Positions 1-7,655 of a stretch of 56,824 bases of DNA are shown one piece after another (within the stretch, counting starts at the first letter, position 1; the number at the start of each line of letters is the position of its first letter). The notes under the pieces are model-generated. The model did no database searches. It was not told the origin of the DNA and saw only the letters and a list, made by a program, of their open reading frames with translations. The position numbers and the translations under genes were made by a program. Source of the stretch: Lachnospiraceae bacterium (GTDB lineage Bacteria; Bacillota; Clostridia; Lachnospirales; Anaerotignaceae); the NCBI GenBank assembly GCA_910576545.1, contig CAJTKM010000022.1, positions 1-56,824 on the forward strand, in the 5' to 3' direction.

Positions 1-328
1 GATCTACGCTGTGGGAAAAGGTTTCTGAGAAATATTCGTCTTGATAGGCGATAGTATCAATCTCGATATCTATAATGATTTTTTGCCATTTTTCCTGTTC
101 CCTGCGCCTATTTTTCATTTCGTTTTTTAGCGTGGTCTTGATCCAGCCGATTGGGTTGGAGCTGTATACAAAGTCATCAATCTTTTCTATGGCAATTTTG
201 AACGTTGTCTGAACAATATCTTCTGCTTGGGAAAAATTGCCCATTGCGCTTCTGGTATACTGCAGCATATTCTTTGCCTCAGAACGATAGACTTGCTCAA
301 GAAACTTTATTTTCTCTTCTTGATTCAT
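1..328 (-). CDS. ECF-type RNA polymerase sigma factor, partial (cut by window edge)
   Basis: The frame is open from an ATG at 328 to the first base of the window, giving about 109 residues. The start reads MNQEEKIKFLEQVY and is followed by a region-2-like stretch with QAEDIVQTTFKIAIEKID and NPIGWIKTTLKNEMKN, the classic sigma-70 region 2 pattern of ECF factors. Region 4 would lie outside the window. A GGGGAAT stretch precedes the ATG. The gene begins 23 bases after the stop of the XRE gene on the same strand, so the two probably form one transcript in which the XRE protein may control the sigma factor. Its role, perhaps expression of element genes, is inference. Confidence 0.7.
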   Translation of the reverse strand, partial: MNQEEKIKFLEQVYRSEAKNMLQYTRSAMGNFSQAEDIVQTTFKIAIEKIDDFVYSSNPIGWIKTTLKNEMKNRRREQEKWQKIIIDIEIDTIAYQDEYFSETFSHSVD

Positions 329-351
329 ATTATTCCCCGTTTCTCTTATCC

Positions 352-714
352 CTAGGTGATATGTTTTTGAATAATTTCCTTCGCAATATCTAAAACGTCA
401 GATAAAATTCTAATTTCCAAATCAGAATAGCTTTCGAGCGTCGCAGATATTTTGTTCATAAAAATAGGAGTTGCTGCCGAAGTTAAACTGTCACATAACA
501 AAGAATCCAAATTTACTTCAAGGCAGTTTGCAATTTTCACAAGAGTCTCAACACTGGGTTTTGTTTTGCCTCGCTCAATATGCGAAAGATTTGTAGAAGT
601 AATTCCGCATTGTTCACTGAGGAAATCTTGTGTCCAGCCTTTTTCTTTTCTGAATTTTCGTATTTTCTTTCCCATTGAGCAGTAGTCAACGGATTTTGAT
701 TTTTGAGTGTCCAT
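352..714 (-). CDS. XRE-family helix-turn-helix transcriptional regulator
   Basis: The 120-residue protein has a Cro/C1-type HTH at about residues 14-68, with GWTQDFLSEQCGITSTNLSH and IERGKTKPSVETL as the recognisable helix pair and following loop. The C-terminal 50 residues are helical and unassigned, possibly for oligomerisation. An AGGAG sits six bases before the ATG at 714. It is divergent from the sigma region-4-like gene at 1230 and shares its AT-rich upstream region, the arrangement of Orf9 and Orf7 in Tn916-like elements. By analogy it may repress the recombination operon. No sensor or protease domain is visible. Confidence 0.85.
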   Translation of the reverse strand: MDTQKSKSVDYCSMGKKIRKFRKEKGWTQDFLSEQCGITSTNLSHIERGKTKPSVETLVKIANCLEVNLDSLLCDSLTSAATPIFMNKISATLESYSDLEIRILSDVLDIAKEIIQKHIT

Positions 715-1062
715 AGCAAACTCCTATAACAAATGCTAAAAAATTCTAAATATTAAAGATAACACCTTTTTTTAATTATAAATCCTTTTTTATACAAAAC
801 TAATAATCTAAAAATCCTAAAAGGATATATAATTATATTTCTGCCACTTAAATTTACTCCGAGATGGAGGATACTGCAATTTCGATTTATCCCTATCTCA
901 ACAGGTAGTATCGCGTCAAAAATAAAGTATATACATATTTCCCGTTTTTATTCCGATTCTCCAAACACTTATTTAATAGGGAAAAAATTTTTTCAATGAA
1001 AATAAGTGATTTAACCGCCAATTAAGAGAACTGCATTCCCATCTTTTTGGCAGGAGCGGCAA
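715..1062. other. AT-rich divergent regulatory region, no gene seen
   Basis: This roughly 350-base stretch between the XRE gene and the leader ORF is very AT-rich at its left half (about 730-840) and has no convincing ORF on either strand. Its position makes it the likely place for divergent promoters and an XRE operator, but I cannot pick out a single strong promoter with correct spacing. Confidence 0.4.
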
Positions 1063-1224
1063 ATGACTCAGGAAAAGCAACGGGAAAAGCGATGTATATG
1101 GGCTTTCAAATATTCTGTACCCATTGCAAAAAGAGGGCACAGAATATTGATTTTTTTTGCACTTTTTTACCATTGCAGATCTCCACCCTCATCTTCTGAA
1201 ATCCAAAAAAATTTCAGGAGATGA
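1063..1224 (+). CDS. Candidate leader ORF containing an intrinsic terminator
   Basis: This 53-codon frame starts MTQEKQREKRCIWAFKYS and has a good ribosome site (AGGAG, six bases before the ATG). Its stop overlaps the first possible ATG of the next gene (ATGA at 1221-1224). A 14-bp hairpin with a T8 tract lies inside it (1109-1158). I recognise no protein family. The arrangement suggests a translated leader that controls read-through into the sigma-like gene, but the peptide may have no function of its own. Confidence 0.4.
   Translation: MTQEKQREKRCIWAFKYSVPIAKRGHRILIFFALFYHCRSPPSSSEIQKNFRR
1109..1158 (+). terminator. Strong intrinsic terminator/attenuator inside the leader
   Basis: The arms AATATTCTGTACCC (1109-1122) and GGGCACAGAATATT (1135-1148) pair over 14 positions with one mismatch and are followed by GATTTTTTTT. 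A competing smaller pairing, ATGGG near 1098 with CCCAT near 1120, could act as an antiterminator. It lies upstream of the sigma-like gene in the same direction. Confidence 0.7.
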
Positions 1225-1229
1225 GGAAA

Positions 1230-1622
1230 ATGAAATATTTTGTAACGATTAAAGATGAATATGGCAAAAAAATAGAATTGGAAGTAAGTGCAGAGATATT
1301 TCAGGTTTTTGACGATGACCGCAAGCTGATAGAACGGCAAAGAAATGAAGCGCGGCGGCACTATGATAAGCGCGGCGTTGAGGACTACATCATTGCAAAT
1401 GAAAGCCCTAAAACCGTAAAATCAGCCGAAAATATCTACATTGACCGGGAAGCAATCGCAGAAATATTAGCTATGTGTACTCCCACACAAAGAAGGCGAT
1501 TCTGCTTGAATAAAATTTATGGTTATAGTTGTGCGGAAATTGCAAAGCTGGAGGGCTGCGCAAAAAGCGTCGTTGTAAAATCAGTTGCGGCGGTCATGAA
1601 GAAAATCCGAAAGAAAAAATAA
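1230..1622 (+). CDS. Sigma-70 region 4-like HTH protein of integrative elements (Orf7-like)
   Basis: About 130 residues. The N-terminal third (MKYFVTIKDEYGKKIELEV) is a small beta-rich segment, and residues about 80-130 form a sigma region 4 HTH (CTPTQRRRFCLNKIYGYSCA followed by EIAKLEGCAKSVVVKSV). No region 2 is present, as is usual for the sigma-like proteins of Tn916-type elements. I prefer the ATG at 1230 because AGGAG at 1216-1220 lies nine bases upstream of it but directly abuts the alternative ATG at 1221. It probably activates recombination or transfer genes of the element. The leader terminator upstream implies conditional expression. Confidence 0.75.
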   Translation: MKYFVTIKDEYGKKIELEVSAEIFQVFDDDRKLIERQRNEARRHYDKRGVEDYIIANESPKTVKSAENIYIDREAIAEILAMCTPTQRRRFCLNKIYGYSCAEIAKLEGCAKSVVVKSVAAVMKKIRKKK

Positions 1623-1624
1623 TT

Positions 1625-2098
1625 TTACCATAGGGGTGTCAAAAGGTACTCTAAGTGACCTACATAGTGAAAGGAAAAACTTTCAATGGAACACTCGAAC
1701 CTTGAAAACAGAATATCCGGTATCCAAGGACACTTTTTCAGATGGCTGTAAAAAGGCAAGCACAGCAGGTGCAGCCGCCATGATAACTATAATACAGTTG
1801 GAGCGACAAACTGCGATCTGCAATCCTTATCCGGTTCATAAGGAAACTGCGATGAAAACATTTTGAAAAGGGACTATGGCACGTTCCCCCGCGTAAAGGG
1901 GCGTACTGCGAATATGGTGGAGCCTATCGGTGGTATGATAGCGTTTTGAACCAAAACAGCCTTGGATACTCCCGTTGTGCCAGGGGTGAGCAGTAGGCGG
2001 TTCTTGGTCGCTGAGAATATGGCACAGTATTTTATTGTATTTCAGACAAGCAGATTTACATATGCTGTTTTGATATAGTATGAAAGGGGGAGCCACAA
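1625..2098. other. 474-base stretch upstream of the DUF6870 gene, no firm gene
   Basis: A GTG-started frame of 76 codons (1636-1866, beginning MSKGTLSDLHSERKNF) exists but has only a weak ribosome site and low-complexity content, so I do not call it. Several GC-richer patches with short hairpins occur near 1880-2010 (for example CCCCCGCGTAAAGGGG at about 1886), which contrast with the AT-rich genes around. This could be an untranslated leader of the recombinase operon or part of the recombination substrate. Confidence 0.3.
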
Positions 2099-2356
2099 AT
2101 GGCAAGCCTGAGAGATTTAGAGAAACTAAGCAAGGTTGATATTGAAAAAACAAATTTGATTTCCTTGGTGAATATCGAAGAAATTGGCATTGATATATCT
2201 ATGCCAGCAGATCAACGAATGATGAAATATTTTAAGGACGTGAAAAATCCATATTGCTTTTTATGCGGGAAAACACCTGTCAAGATTACTTTTGCCGAGA
2301 ATGGGCCAGAACTGGGAGAAACAATAAAGAACTTTTTTTTAAGAAGCAAGTGCTGA
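2099..2356 (+). CDS. DUF6870 family small protein
   Basis: The protein is 85 residues long and opens MASLRDLEKLSKVDIEKTNL. Its core (NPYCFLCGKTPVKITFAENG, residues about 50-70) fits the short DUF6870 family found beside recombinases in gut Firmicutes elements (recognised from memory, not searched). GGGGGAG precedes the ATG by six bases. No catalytic motif is visible. It lies 64 bases before the recombinase on the same strand and may be an accessory factor, but its function is unknown. Confidence 0.6.
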   Translation: MASLRDLEKLSKVDIEKTNLISLVNIEEIGIDISMPADQRMMKYFKDVKNPYCFLCGKTPVKITFAENGPELGETIKNFFLRSKC

Positions 2357-2420
2357 TTTTTTGCAAAAATACTGCGAAAGTAATATGATGACAGTGTGAT
2401 TATAGAGGATAGGAGGTAAT

Positions 2421-4115
2421 ATGGCACGAATCAGACGAAACTGCGTAGGGAAAACAACAGAGCAAATGATGAAAGTCTGGAAAGTCGCTAAGTATATACG
2501 GCTCTCCCGCGATGATGGCAATGTGGAAAGTGAAAGTGTTGCAAACCAGAGAAAAATCCTTGACGAACAAATTCCTTCGTTTTTCAAAGACGAGTATGAA
2601 ATCATTGACGAATACATTGATGATGGACGAACGGGAACTTCTGATTATACCCGTCCTGATTTTCTGCGGTTGGTTGAGGACGTAAAAAAAGGAAAGATCA
2701 ACTGTATTGTGACAAAAAATCTTTCGCGTGCATTCCGCAACAGCGCAAATCAGGGGAAGTTTTTAGAAGAATTTATTCCACTGTATCATACTCGGTTTAT
2801 ATCGCTTTATGAGCCGCATATAGATACGTTTTTGAATCCGGAAATCGTGCATAGCTTGGAGGTAAGCATTACAGGGTTTATGAATGAGCAGTATGCATAC
2901 AAAACAAGCGTAGATATTCGCCGTACATTCGATACAAAAAGAAAAAACGGGGAATTTATCGGGGCATTTGCGCCATATGGCTATAAAAAAAGCCCTGAAA
3001 ATAAAAACAGCCTTATCATAGACGAAGAAGCGGCAGAGGTTGTCAGGGATATATTCAAATGGTTTGTCAATGAAGGCATGAGCAAATCTTCTATTGTAAA
3101 GCATCTAAACGAGTTGGGAATACCAAACCCAGCTACATACAAAAGGCAGCATGGATTTAAGTATAACAATCCGCAAATTCACAAAAATGATGGTTTATGG
3201 TCGTACAGGACGATACACTCTATTTTGCAAAACGAAATGTACATTGGAAACATGGTGCAGGGCAGGCAGAAAATAATCAGCTATAAAGTGCATGACCGTA
3301 TATCAGTAGACGAAAAAGATTGGTATGTTGTCGAAAATACGCACGAAGCGATTGTCCCTAGAGAAATCTTTGATAAAGCACAGCTTTTGCATTCAAGGGA
3401 TACTCGAATTTCCCCAAACAAAAAGAGTCTGCATCTTTTTTCAGGTTTTTTGTATTGTGCCGACTGCGGAAAAGCGATGACCCGCAAAACAGCAAGGGAA
3501 TATGTTTATTATTGTTGTTCCACTTATAGACGTAAATCTCAAAAGCATTGTACAAAACATTCAATAAGTGAAAAAGTTTTATATGAAGCTGTCCTTCTTG
3601 CAATCCAGAAACAAATCGCATTGATCGGGAGTTTATCAGAGATCGTAAAAGAAATCAGAGAAGCCCCTGTACTTCATACAGAATCAAAAAGAATAAACAA
3701 TCTTCTTGATTCCAAACAAAAAGAGTTAAGAAAAATCAATACGATTATGGATAACCTATATGCCGATTGGCGCGGTGGGGAAATCACAAAAGAGGAATAT
3801 AGGCGAATGAGATTGAAATTTACTGGACAGGCAGAACAGATTGAAACGGCTATTTCCAAGCTGGAAAAAGAAAAAGAAGCCTTTGCGGCAGGTGTCAGTA
3901 CAGAAGAACCTTATTTCAAAACCTTTCTAAAATACAAGAATATAGACTATCTAAAAAGAGATATATTAGTCGAACTTGTAAATGCTGTTTATATCCATGA
4001 AGGCGGAGCAATTACGATAGAATTTGCATTTGCAGACCAGCATAGGAGAGTGCTTGAATTTATTGAAAACAACTGTGACAGGGCGAATGTATTAGAAAGC
4101 CGTATTGCAATATAG
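2421..4115 (+). CDS. Large serine recombinase (resolvase/invertase family, TnpX-like)
   Basis: The protein has 564 residues. The N-terminal resolvase domain (about 17-170) has the nucleophile serine in KYIRLSRDDG and the arginines of NLSRAFRN. A recombinase domain follows (FAPYGYKKSPENKNSLIIDE, about 195-300), then a zinc ribbon with CADCGKAMTRK and paired cysteines near residue 370, then a long coiled coil (about 420-490). This is the architecture of large serine integrases and TnpX-type transposases that excise and integrate conjugative or mobilisable elements. AGGAGGTAAT directly precedes the ATG. Its stop lies only 19 bases from the end of the truncated collagen-like frame, consistent with a recombinase at the element end. 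Confidence 0.95.
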   Translation: MARIRRNCVGKTTEQMMKVWKVAKYIRLSRDDGNVESESVANQRKILDEQIPSFFKDEYEIIDEYIDDGRTGTSDYTRPDFLRLVEDVKKGKINCIVTKNLSRAFRNSANQGKFLEEFIPLYHTRFISLYEPHIDTFLNPEIVHSLEVSITGFMNEQYAYKTSVDIRRTFDTKRKNGEFIGAFAPYGYKKSPENKNSLIIDEEAAEVVRDIFKWFVNEGMSKSSIVKHLNELGIPNPATYKRQHGFKYNNPQIHKNDGLWSYRTIHSILQNEMYIGNMVQGRQKIISYKVHDRISVDEKDWYVVENTHEAIVPREIFDKAQLLHSRDTRISPNKKSLHLFSGFLYCADCGKAMTRKTAREYVYYCCSTYRRKSQKHCTKHSISEKVLYEAVLLAIQKQIALIGSLSEIVKEIREAPVLHTESKRINNLLDSKQKELRKINTIMDNLYADWRGGEITKEEYRRMRLKFTGQAEQIETAISKLEKEKEAFAAGVSTEEPYFKTFLKYKNIDYLKRDILVELVNAVYIHEGGAITIEFAFADQHRRVLEFIENNCDRANVLESRIAI

Positions 4116-4133
4116 CTTTCACTTGTTTTGAGG

Positions 4134-4721
4134 TTAGTGTTGTGCATATATGAATGCACCAGTAGGGCCGACAGCTCCAGCAGGACCAGCCGCGCCAGTT
4201 GCGCCAGCGGGACCGACTGCACCTGTTGCGCCTGTTGCACCCGTAGGTCCTGTTATGCCGCTGGAGGGACCGGCGGGACCGGTCGCACCAGTCGCACCCG
4301 TCGCGCCTGTTGCGCCAGCGGGACCCATTGGACCCGTTGCACCGGGCAGACCCATGGGGCCTGTTGCGCCGGGGAAGCCCATCGGGCCCATTGGGCCGGT
4401 AGGACCCGTTGCGCCGGGGTAACCCATCGGGCCCATTGGGCCGGTAGGACCCGTTGCGCCGGGGTAACCCATTGGACCCATCGGGCCCATCGGACCGGTA
4501 GGCCCCGTCACGCAGCGTATGCAGCAGTGCGGACGGCAGCAGCCGCTGTTCTGCATACAGTTGCAGCCTGAATTCTGGTTACAGCCGCAGCCTGTATTCT
4601 GCCCTGTGCTCTGATTACAGCCGCAGCCTGTATTCTGCCCTGTGCTCTGATTGCAGCCACAGCCAGTGTTCTGCTCACAGCCGCACGTACCATGGGGATA
4701 ACCGTAAGGATATTGTCGCAT
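4134..4721 (-). CDS. Collagen-like, cysteine-rich spore-surface-type protein, apparently 3'-truncated
   Basis: From the ATG at 4721 the protein has about 195 residues. Residues 1-70 are Cys/Gly/Asn-rich with repeats of [12 protein letters not shown]. The rest is Gly-X-Y collagen repeat ([15 protein letters not shown] units, then GATGATGAT). It ends abruptly [11 protein letters not shown] with no C-terminal globular domain, although exosporium BclA-type proteins normally have one. The last six codons look unrelated and lie at the recombinase end of the element, so the original 3' part was probably displaced by its insertion. AGGAGGA lies seven bases before this ATG; the ATG at 4727 is too close to it. 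Spore localisation is inference from the family. Confidence 0.8.
   Translation of the reverse strand: MRQYPYGYPHGTCGCEQNTGCGCNQSTGQNTGCGCNQSTGQNTGCGCNQNSGCNCMQNSGCCRPHCCIRCVTGPTGPMGPMGPMGYPGATGPTGPMGPMGYPGATGPTGPMGPMGFPGATGPMGLPGATGPMGPAGATGATGATGATGPAGPSSGITGPTGATGATGAVGPAGATGAAGPAGAVGPTGAFIYAQH
4366..4500 (-). repeat. Tandem 45-bp collagen-coding repeats
   Basis: Units start at 4366, 4411 and 4456. The first two are nearly identical, the third is diverged at its end. Each encodes [15 protein letters not shown]-like 15-residue blocks. The near identity suggests recent expansion and possible length variation between strains. Confidence 0.8.
4591..4662 (-). repeat. Two tandem 36-bp repeats in the Cys-rich domain
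   Basis: Units at 4591-4626 and 4627-4662 differ at only a few positions and encode the 12-residue block containing [13 protein letters not shown] partial, diverged unit precedes and follows them. Confidence 0.75.
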
Positions 4722-4840
4722 AAACATTCCTCCTGAATATGTTTTTTTGGGAAGGAGTGGGGGCTTTTCCCTTCCTGATGTCATACTATGTACGGGCTGC
4801 GTTTGTGTGCGGGGTTTGTCTGGAAAAACTGCATGGAACA

Positions 4841-4871
4841 AAAAAAGACGGCTTCCTGCCGGAAAGCCATC
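4841..4871 (-). terminator. Intrinsic terminator of the sigma-54 activator gene
   Basis: On the minus strand GATGGCTTTCC pairs with GGAAGCCGTC and is followed by a run of seven T. It lies just after the activator stop codon and before the collagen-like gene, so that gene needs its own promoter. Confidence 0.7.
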
Positions 4872-4879
4872 GTATTGGT

Positions 4880-6286
4880 TCAATGTGTTTTCAGGTAATA
4901 TGCGATTTTATAATACGGCAGAGAAACACCAGTTTCCGCCAGATGCCTGGAGATTTTGCGCGGGCCGTTGCCGAGGGCGTGCTGCTGGCGAATAAAGATT
5001 TCTATCTGCGGCGTAATTTTGCCCTGCTCCGGCTGTTCGGCGGAAATTGCGGGCGGTTCCTCCTGCTCGGAAATGGCAAAAGGGATATGCTCCAGCCCTA
5101 CGAGTGTTGTAATCTCTTTTTTTTCGCCAATATCCTCTATCAAAGGAGAGGAGGCGTCAATGCTGTAATTGATAACATCGCGCATCTGGCGGATATTACG
5201 CGGGTAAACGGCGTTCAAAACTGCCTGCTTTGCTTCCGGTGAGAATAGCACATGATAGCGGATATGGCGGGTTTCCCAGACAGCATTTTCGTATTTTCGG
5301 ACGAAATGCTGCAGGAGCTGTTCCCGTTCCTCAAGCGAGCGTTCCCGCAGGGAAGGCAGATACATTTCGTACTGTCCCAGCCGCTGGTAAAGCTCCGGCA
5401 GGAGTACCTCGTGCAGGTTTTTAGTAGAAGCGGCAATGATGATGACATTGATGTCGATTTCGCGGGTATCGCCGATTCGGCGTATTTTTCCGGATTCGAT
5501 GGCCTTCAAAAGCAGGCTCTGATAATTTTCGATGGTGTGCGCTTCATCGAGGAAAAGGATACCGCCGTTTGCCTGCTCGAACAGCCCTTTTTTCTTTTTA
5601 GAGCCGGTAAACGCGCCCTCCACTGAGCCGAAAATTTCCATTGCAGCAATGTCGGGGTTTGTGAACTGCGCGCAGTTGATTTCGATAAACGGCGCATTCT
5701 TGCTGATAACGCCGATTTCCTTAGCATAGTGGTAGATCAGGTTGGCAAGCATTGTCTTTCCAGTGCCGGATTCCCCTGTGATGATGGAATGGCGGGGGCC
5801 GCCGAGGGAGCCGACGATTTTTTTTGCTTTTTTATAAATCTCCTGCATCGTACCCATGTGTACAACGTGGTTATAGTCAAATTCCGTTTTATTGAGGCTG
5901 ACCTGCATTTCAAGGTATTTGATTTTACTGTTCAGCTGGTCGATTTCTTGAATATCCTGAAAAATGGAATATGCTCCGAGAAATTCCCCATGGTAGAAAA
6001 TAGGGTAGGAATTGACAATGTATTTTTTGGGTGGAACAAAATGTATTTTTTTATCCAGTATCGGCTGGCGGTTTTGCAAAACGGCAAGCAGCACGGCGTC
6101 TGGGTAAAAGTCCGTGATAGGGCGTCCCAGCATGGAGCCGCGCGTTTGATTGACATAATTCGCACTGATTTCATTGACATAAATTAAGATGCCGTCTGCG
6201 TTTACAACGTTGATGCCATCGTTCAGATGGTCGAGCACGCCGGGCAGTATGCCCATGGAGAGGAACAAGTCTTTTGTTAATTTCAT
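4880..6286 (-). CDS. Sigma-54-dependent transcriptional activator with PAS sensor domain
   Basis: The 468-residue protein has a PAS domain (about 15-115; [19 protein letters not shown]), an AAA+ domain with Walker A GESGTGKT (171-178), the sigma-54 contact loop GAFTGS (224-229, Ser instead of the usual Ala), Walker [11 protein letters not shown] (241-250) and an arginine-finger region near 320, and a Fis-like HTH in the last 40 residues. It therefore remodels RpoN-RNA polymerase at a -24/-12 promoter. It is divergent from the acyl-CoA dehydrogenase operon, whose upstream region has such a promoter and inverted repeats, so it most likely controls that operon. The ligand of the PAS domain is unknown. 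A CoA ester or the substrate acid would be a reasonable guess. Confidence 0.93.
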   Translation of the reverse strand: MKLTKDLFLSMGILPGVLDHLNDGINVVNADGILIYVNEISANYVNQTRGSMLGRPITDFYPDAVLLAVLQNRQPILDKKIHFVPPKKYIVNSYPIFYHGEFLGAYSIFQDIQEIDQLNSKIKYLEMQVSLNKTEFDYNHVVHMGTMQEIYKKAKKIVGSLGGPRHSIITGESGTGKTMLANLIYHYAKEIGVISKNAPFIEINCAQFTNPDIAAMEIFGSVEGAFTGSKKKKGLFEQANGGILFLDEAHTIENYQSLLLKAIESGKIRRIGDTREIDINVIIIAASTKNLHEVLLPELYQRLGQYEMYLPSLRERSLEEREQLLQHFVRKYENAVWETRHIRYHVLFSPEAKQAVLNAVYPRNIRQMRDVINYSIDASSPLIEDIGEKKEITTLVGLEHIPFAISEQEEPPAISAEQPEQGKITPQIEIFIRQQHALGNGPRKISRHLAETGVSLPYYKIAYYLKTH

Positions 6287-6308
6287 TTTATCATCTCACC
6301 AGTCTGTT

Positions 6309-6356
6309 TGTTAGAAAAAATGTTGTATGGCACATTATTTCTAACATTCTAACACA
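6309..6356. promoter_or_regulatory. Candidate upstream activator sites (inverted repeats)
   Basis: TGTTAGAA at 6309-6316 is mirrored by TTCTAACA at 6339-6346, and another TTCTAACA follows at 6347-6354. They lie 65-120 bases upstream of the sigma-54 promoter, the usual place for enhancer sites of such activators, and close to the start of the activator gene, so autoregulation is also possible. Confidence 0.5.
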
Positions 6357-6417
6357 AATTACAACAAAAAGATAGAGGGAAATAACGTTTTTGCTGGAAA
6401 AACAGTAGAAAAAATCT

Positions 6418-6435
6418 TTGGCATGGAACTTGCTC
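6418..6435 (+). promoter_or_regulatory. Sigma-54 (-24/-12) promoter of the acyl-CoA dehydrogenase operon
   Basis: The sequence TTGGCATGGAACTTGCTC has GG at 6420-6421 and GC at 6432-6433 with exactly ten bases between, matching the RpoN consensus TGGCAC-N5-TTGCW. Transcription should begin near 6445, 68 bases before the ATG at 6513. Confidence 0.88.
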
Positions 6436-6512
6436 ATATATTATATCGTTATAGAAATAACAAATTTGGCGAGTTTACATCGACAGTTATTTTTTGAAGG
6501 AGGAACAGGTTT

Positions 6513-7655
6513 ATGGAATTTGGATATTCAAAGGAGCAGGTACTGCTGAGAGAGCTTTACAGAAAGTTCGCGGAAACAGAAGTAAAGCCTCTGGCGGAGG
6601 AGCTGGATGAAGAAGAACGCTTCCCTGTGGAAACAGTGGAAAAGCTGGCGCGTTTCGGCTTTTTGGGAATCCCCTTCCCCAAAAAATACGGCGGCGCGGG
6701 CGGCGACTATCTGACCTACGCAATGGCGGTTGAGGAGCTGGGCAAGGTTTGCGCGACAACGGCAATCGTTGTTTCTGCGCATACATCTCTCTGCGCCGGC
6801 CCCATTTACTACTTCGGTACAGAGGAACAGAAGGAAAAATACCTTGTTCCGCTGGCAAAGGGCGAAAAACTGGGCGCATTCGGCCTGACAGAGCCCAGCG
6901 CCGGTACTGACGCTTCCATGCAGCAGACAACAGCGAAGCTGGACGGCGATGAATACGTTCTGAATGGCACGAAGGTGTTCATCACAAACGCTGGCTATGC
7001 TGACACCTACGTTGTCATTGCCATGACAGACAAGAGCAAGGGCACAAAGGGTATTTCCGCATTCATCGTGGAAAAAGGCACACCCGGTTTCTCCATTGGT
7101 AAAAAGGAGAGAAAAATGGGTATCCGCGGATCGGCTACATGCGAACTGATTTTCGAAAACTGCCGCATTCCGAAGGAAAACATGCTGGGCAAGGAAGGCC
7201 AGGGCTTCAAAATCGCAATGGCAACGCTGGACAACGGCCGTATCGGCGTAGCATCTCAGGCTCTGGGCATTGCGGAAGGCGCGATTGAAGAATGCGTAAA
7301 ATATGTTATGGAAAGAAAGCAGTTTGGCAAGAAAATCGGCCAGATGCAGAATACGCAGTTTGAGCTGGCTGACCTTGCGACAAAGGCAGAGGCTGTGAAG
7401 CTGCTGGTTTACGAAGCAGCATGCGAGAAGGATGCGGGACGCCCCTACAGCCATCTGGCGGCTATGGCGAAATATTTCGCTGGTTCTTCCGCAAGCGATA
7501 TCACAAGAAGATGCGTACAGCTGTTCGGCGGCTACGGCTACACAAGAGATTACCCGATTGAAAGAATGATGCGTGACGCGAAGATTACAGAAATCTACGA
7601 AGGCACGTCCGAAGTACAGAAGATCGTTATCGCGAACTGGCTGAAGTTGAAATAA
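6513..7655 (+). CDS. Short-chain acyl-CoA dehydrogenase
   Basis: The 380-residue flavoprotein has the full family length: an N-terminal helical domain, the middle beta domain with FGLTEPSAGTDA and VFITNAGYADTYVV, and a C-terminal helical domain with RKQFGKKIGQMQ and LFGGYGYTRDYPIERMMRD. The catalytic base is the Glu of IYEGTSE (about residue 363), the position found in butyryl-CoA dehydrogenases and acryloyl-CoA reductase. The partner EtfB and EtfA genes follow, so it probably reduces an enoyl-CoA (crotonyl- or acryloyl-CoA) with Etf as electron donor. The exact substrate cannot be read from sequence. Start: AAGGAGGAACAGGTTT precedes the ATG. It is under the sigma-54 promoter at 6418. Confidence 0.93.
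   Translation: MEFGYSKEQVLLRELYRKFAETEVKPLAEELDEEERFPVETVEKLARFGFLGIPFPKKYGGAGGDYLTYAMAVEELGKVCATTAIVVSAHTSLCAGPIYYFGTEEQKEKYLVPLAKGEKLGAFGLTEPSAGTDASMQQTTAKLDGDEYVLNGTKVFITNAGYADTYVVIAMTDKSKGTKGISAFIVEKGTPGFSIGKKERKMGIRGSATCELIFENCRIPKENMLGKEGQGFKIAMATLDNGRIGVASQALGIAEGAIEECVKYVMERKQFGKKIGQMQNTQFELADLATKAEAVKLLVYEAACEKDAGRPYSHLAAMAKYFAGSSASDITRRCVQLFGGYGYTRDYPIERMMRDAKITEIYEGTSEVQKIVIANWLKLK

Larger units (their letters stand above)
1..4155. mobile_element. Right end of an integrative element with a large serine recombinase
   Basis: The left 4.1 kb is AT-richer than what follows. It carries a regulatory module (minus-strand sigma and XRE genes, then plus-strand sigma region-4-like and DUF6870 genes) ending in a large serine recombinase whose stop lies at 4113-4115. 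The order resembles the regulation/recombination end of Tn916- and Tn4451-type elements (family knowledge). The right boundary is inferred to lie between about 4116 and 4160, because the collagen-like gene on the minus strand loses its repeat pattern there. The left boundary is outside the window, so cargo and transfer genes cannot be judged. Confidence 0.65.

Noticed and set aside
1636-1866. 76-codon GTG-started frame between the sigma-like gene and DUF6870
   Set aside because: Weak ribosome site, no recognisable family, and surrounded by non-coding sequence; kept only as a note in the region entry.
1-4155. Antiphage defence or resistance cargo in the mobile element
   Set aside because: Only regulation and recombination genes are visible; any cargo would lie left of the window.
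4128-4571. Plus-strand frames opposite the collagen-like repeats (Ala/Pro/Val- or Cys/Arg-rich)
   Set aside because: They arise from reading Gly-X-Y codons backwards; the minus-strand protein has a ribosome site and a sensible sequence.
4366-4662. Possible CRISPR array at the tandem repeats
   Set aside because: Units are contiguous without unique spacers and encode collagen repeats.
6321-6345. Second sigma-54 promoter at TGGCACATTATTTCTA
   Set aside because: It has the -24 GG, but the position 12 bases on is CT, not GC.
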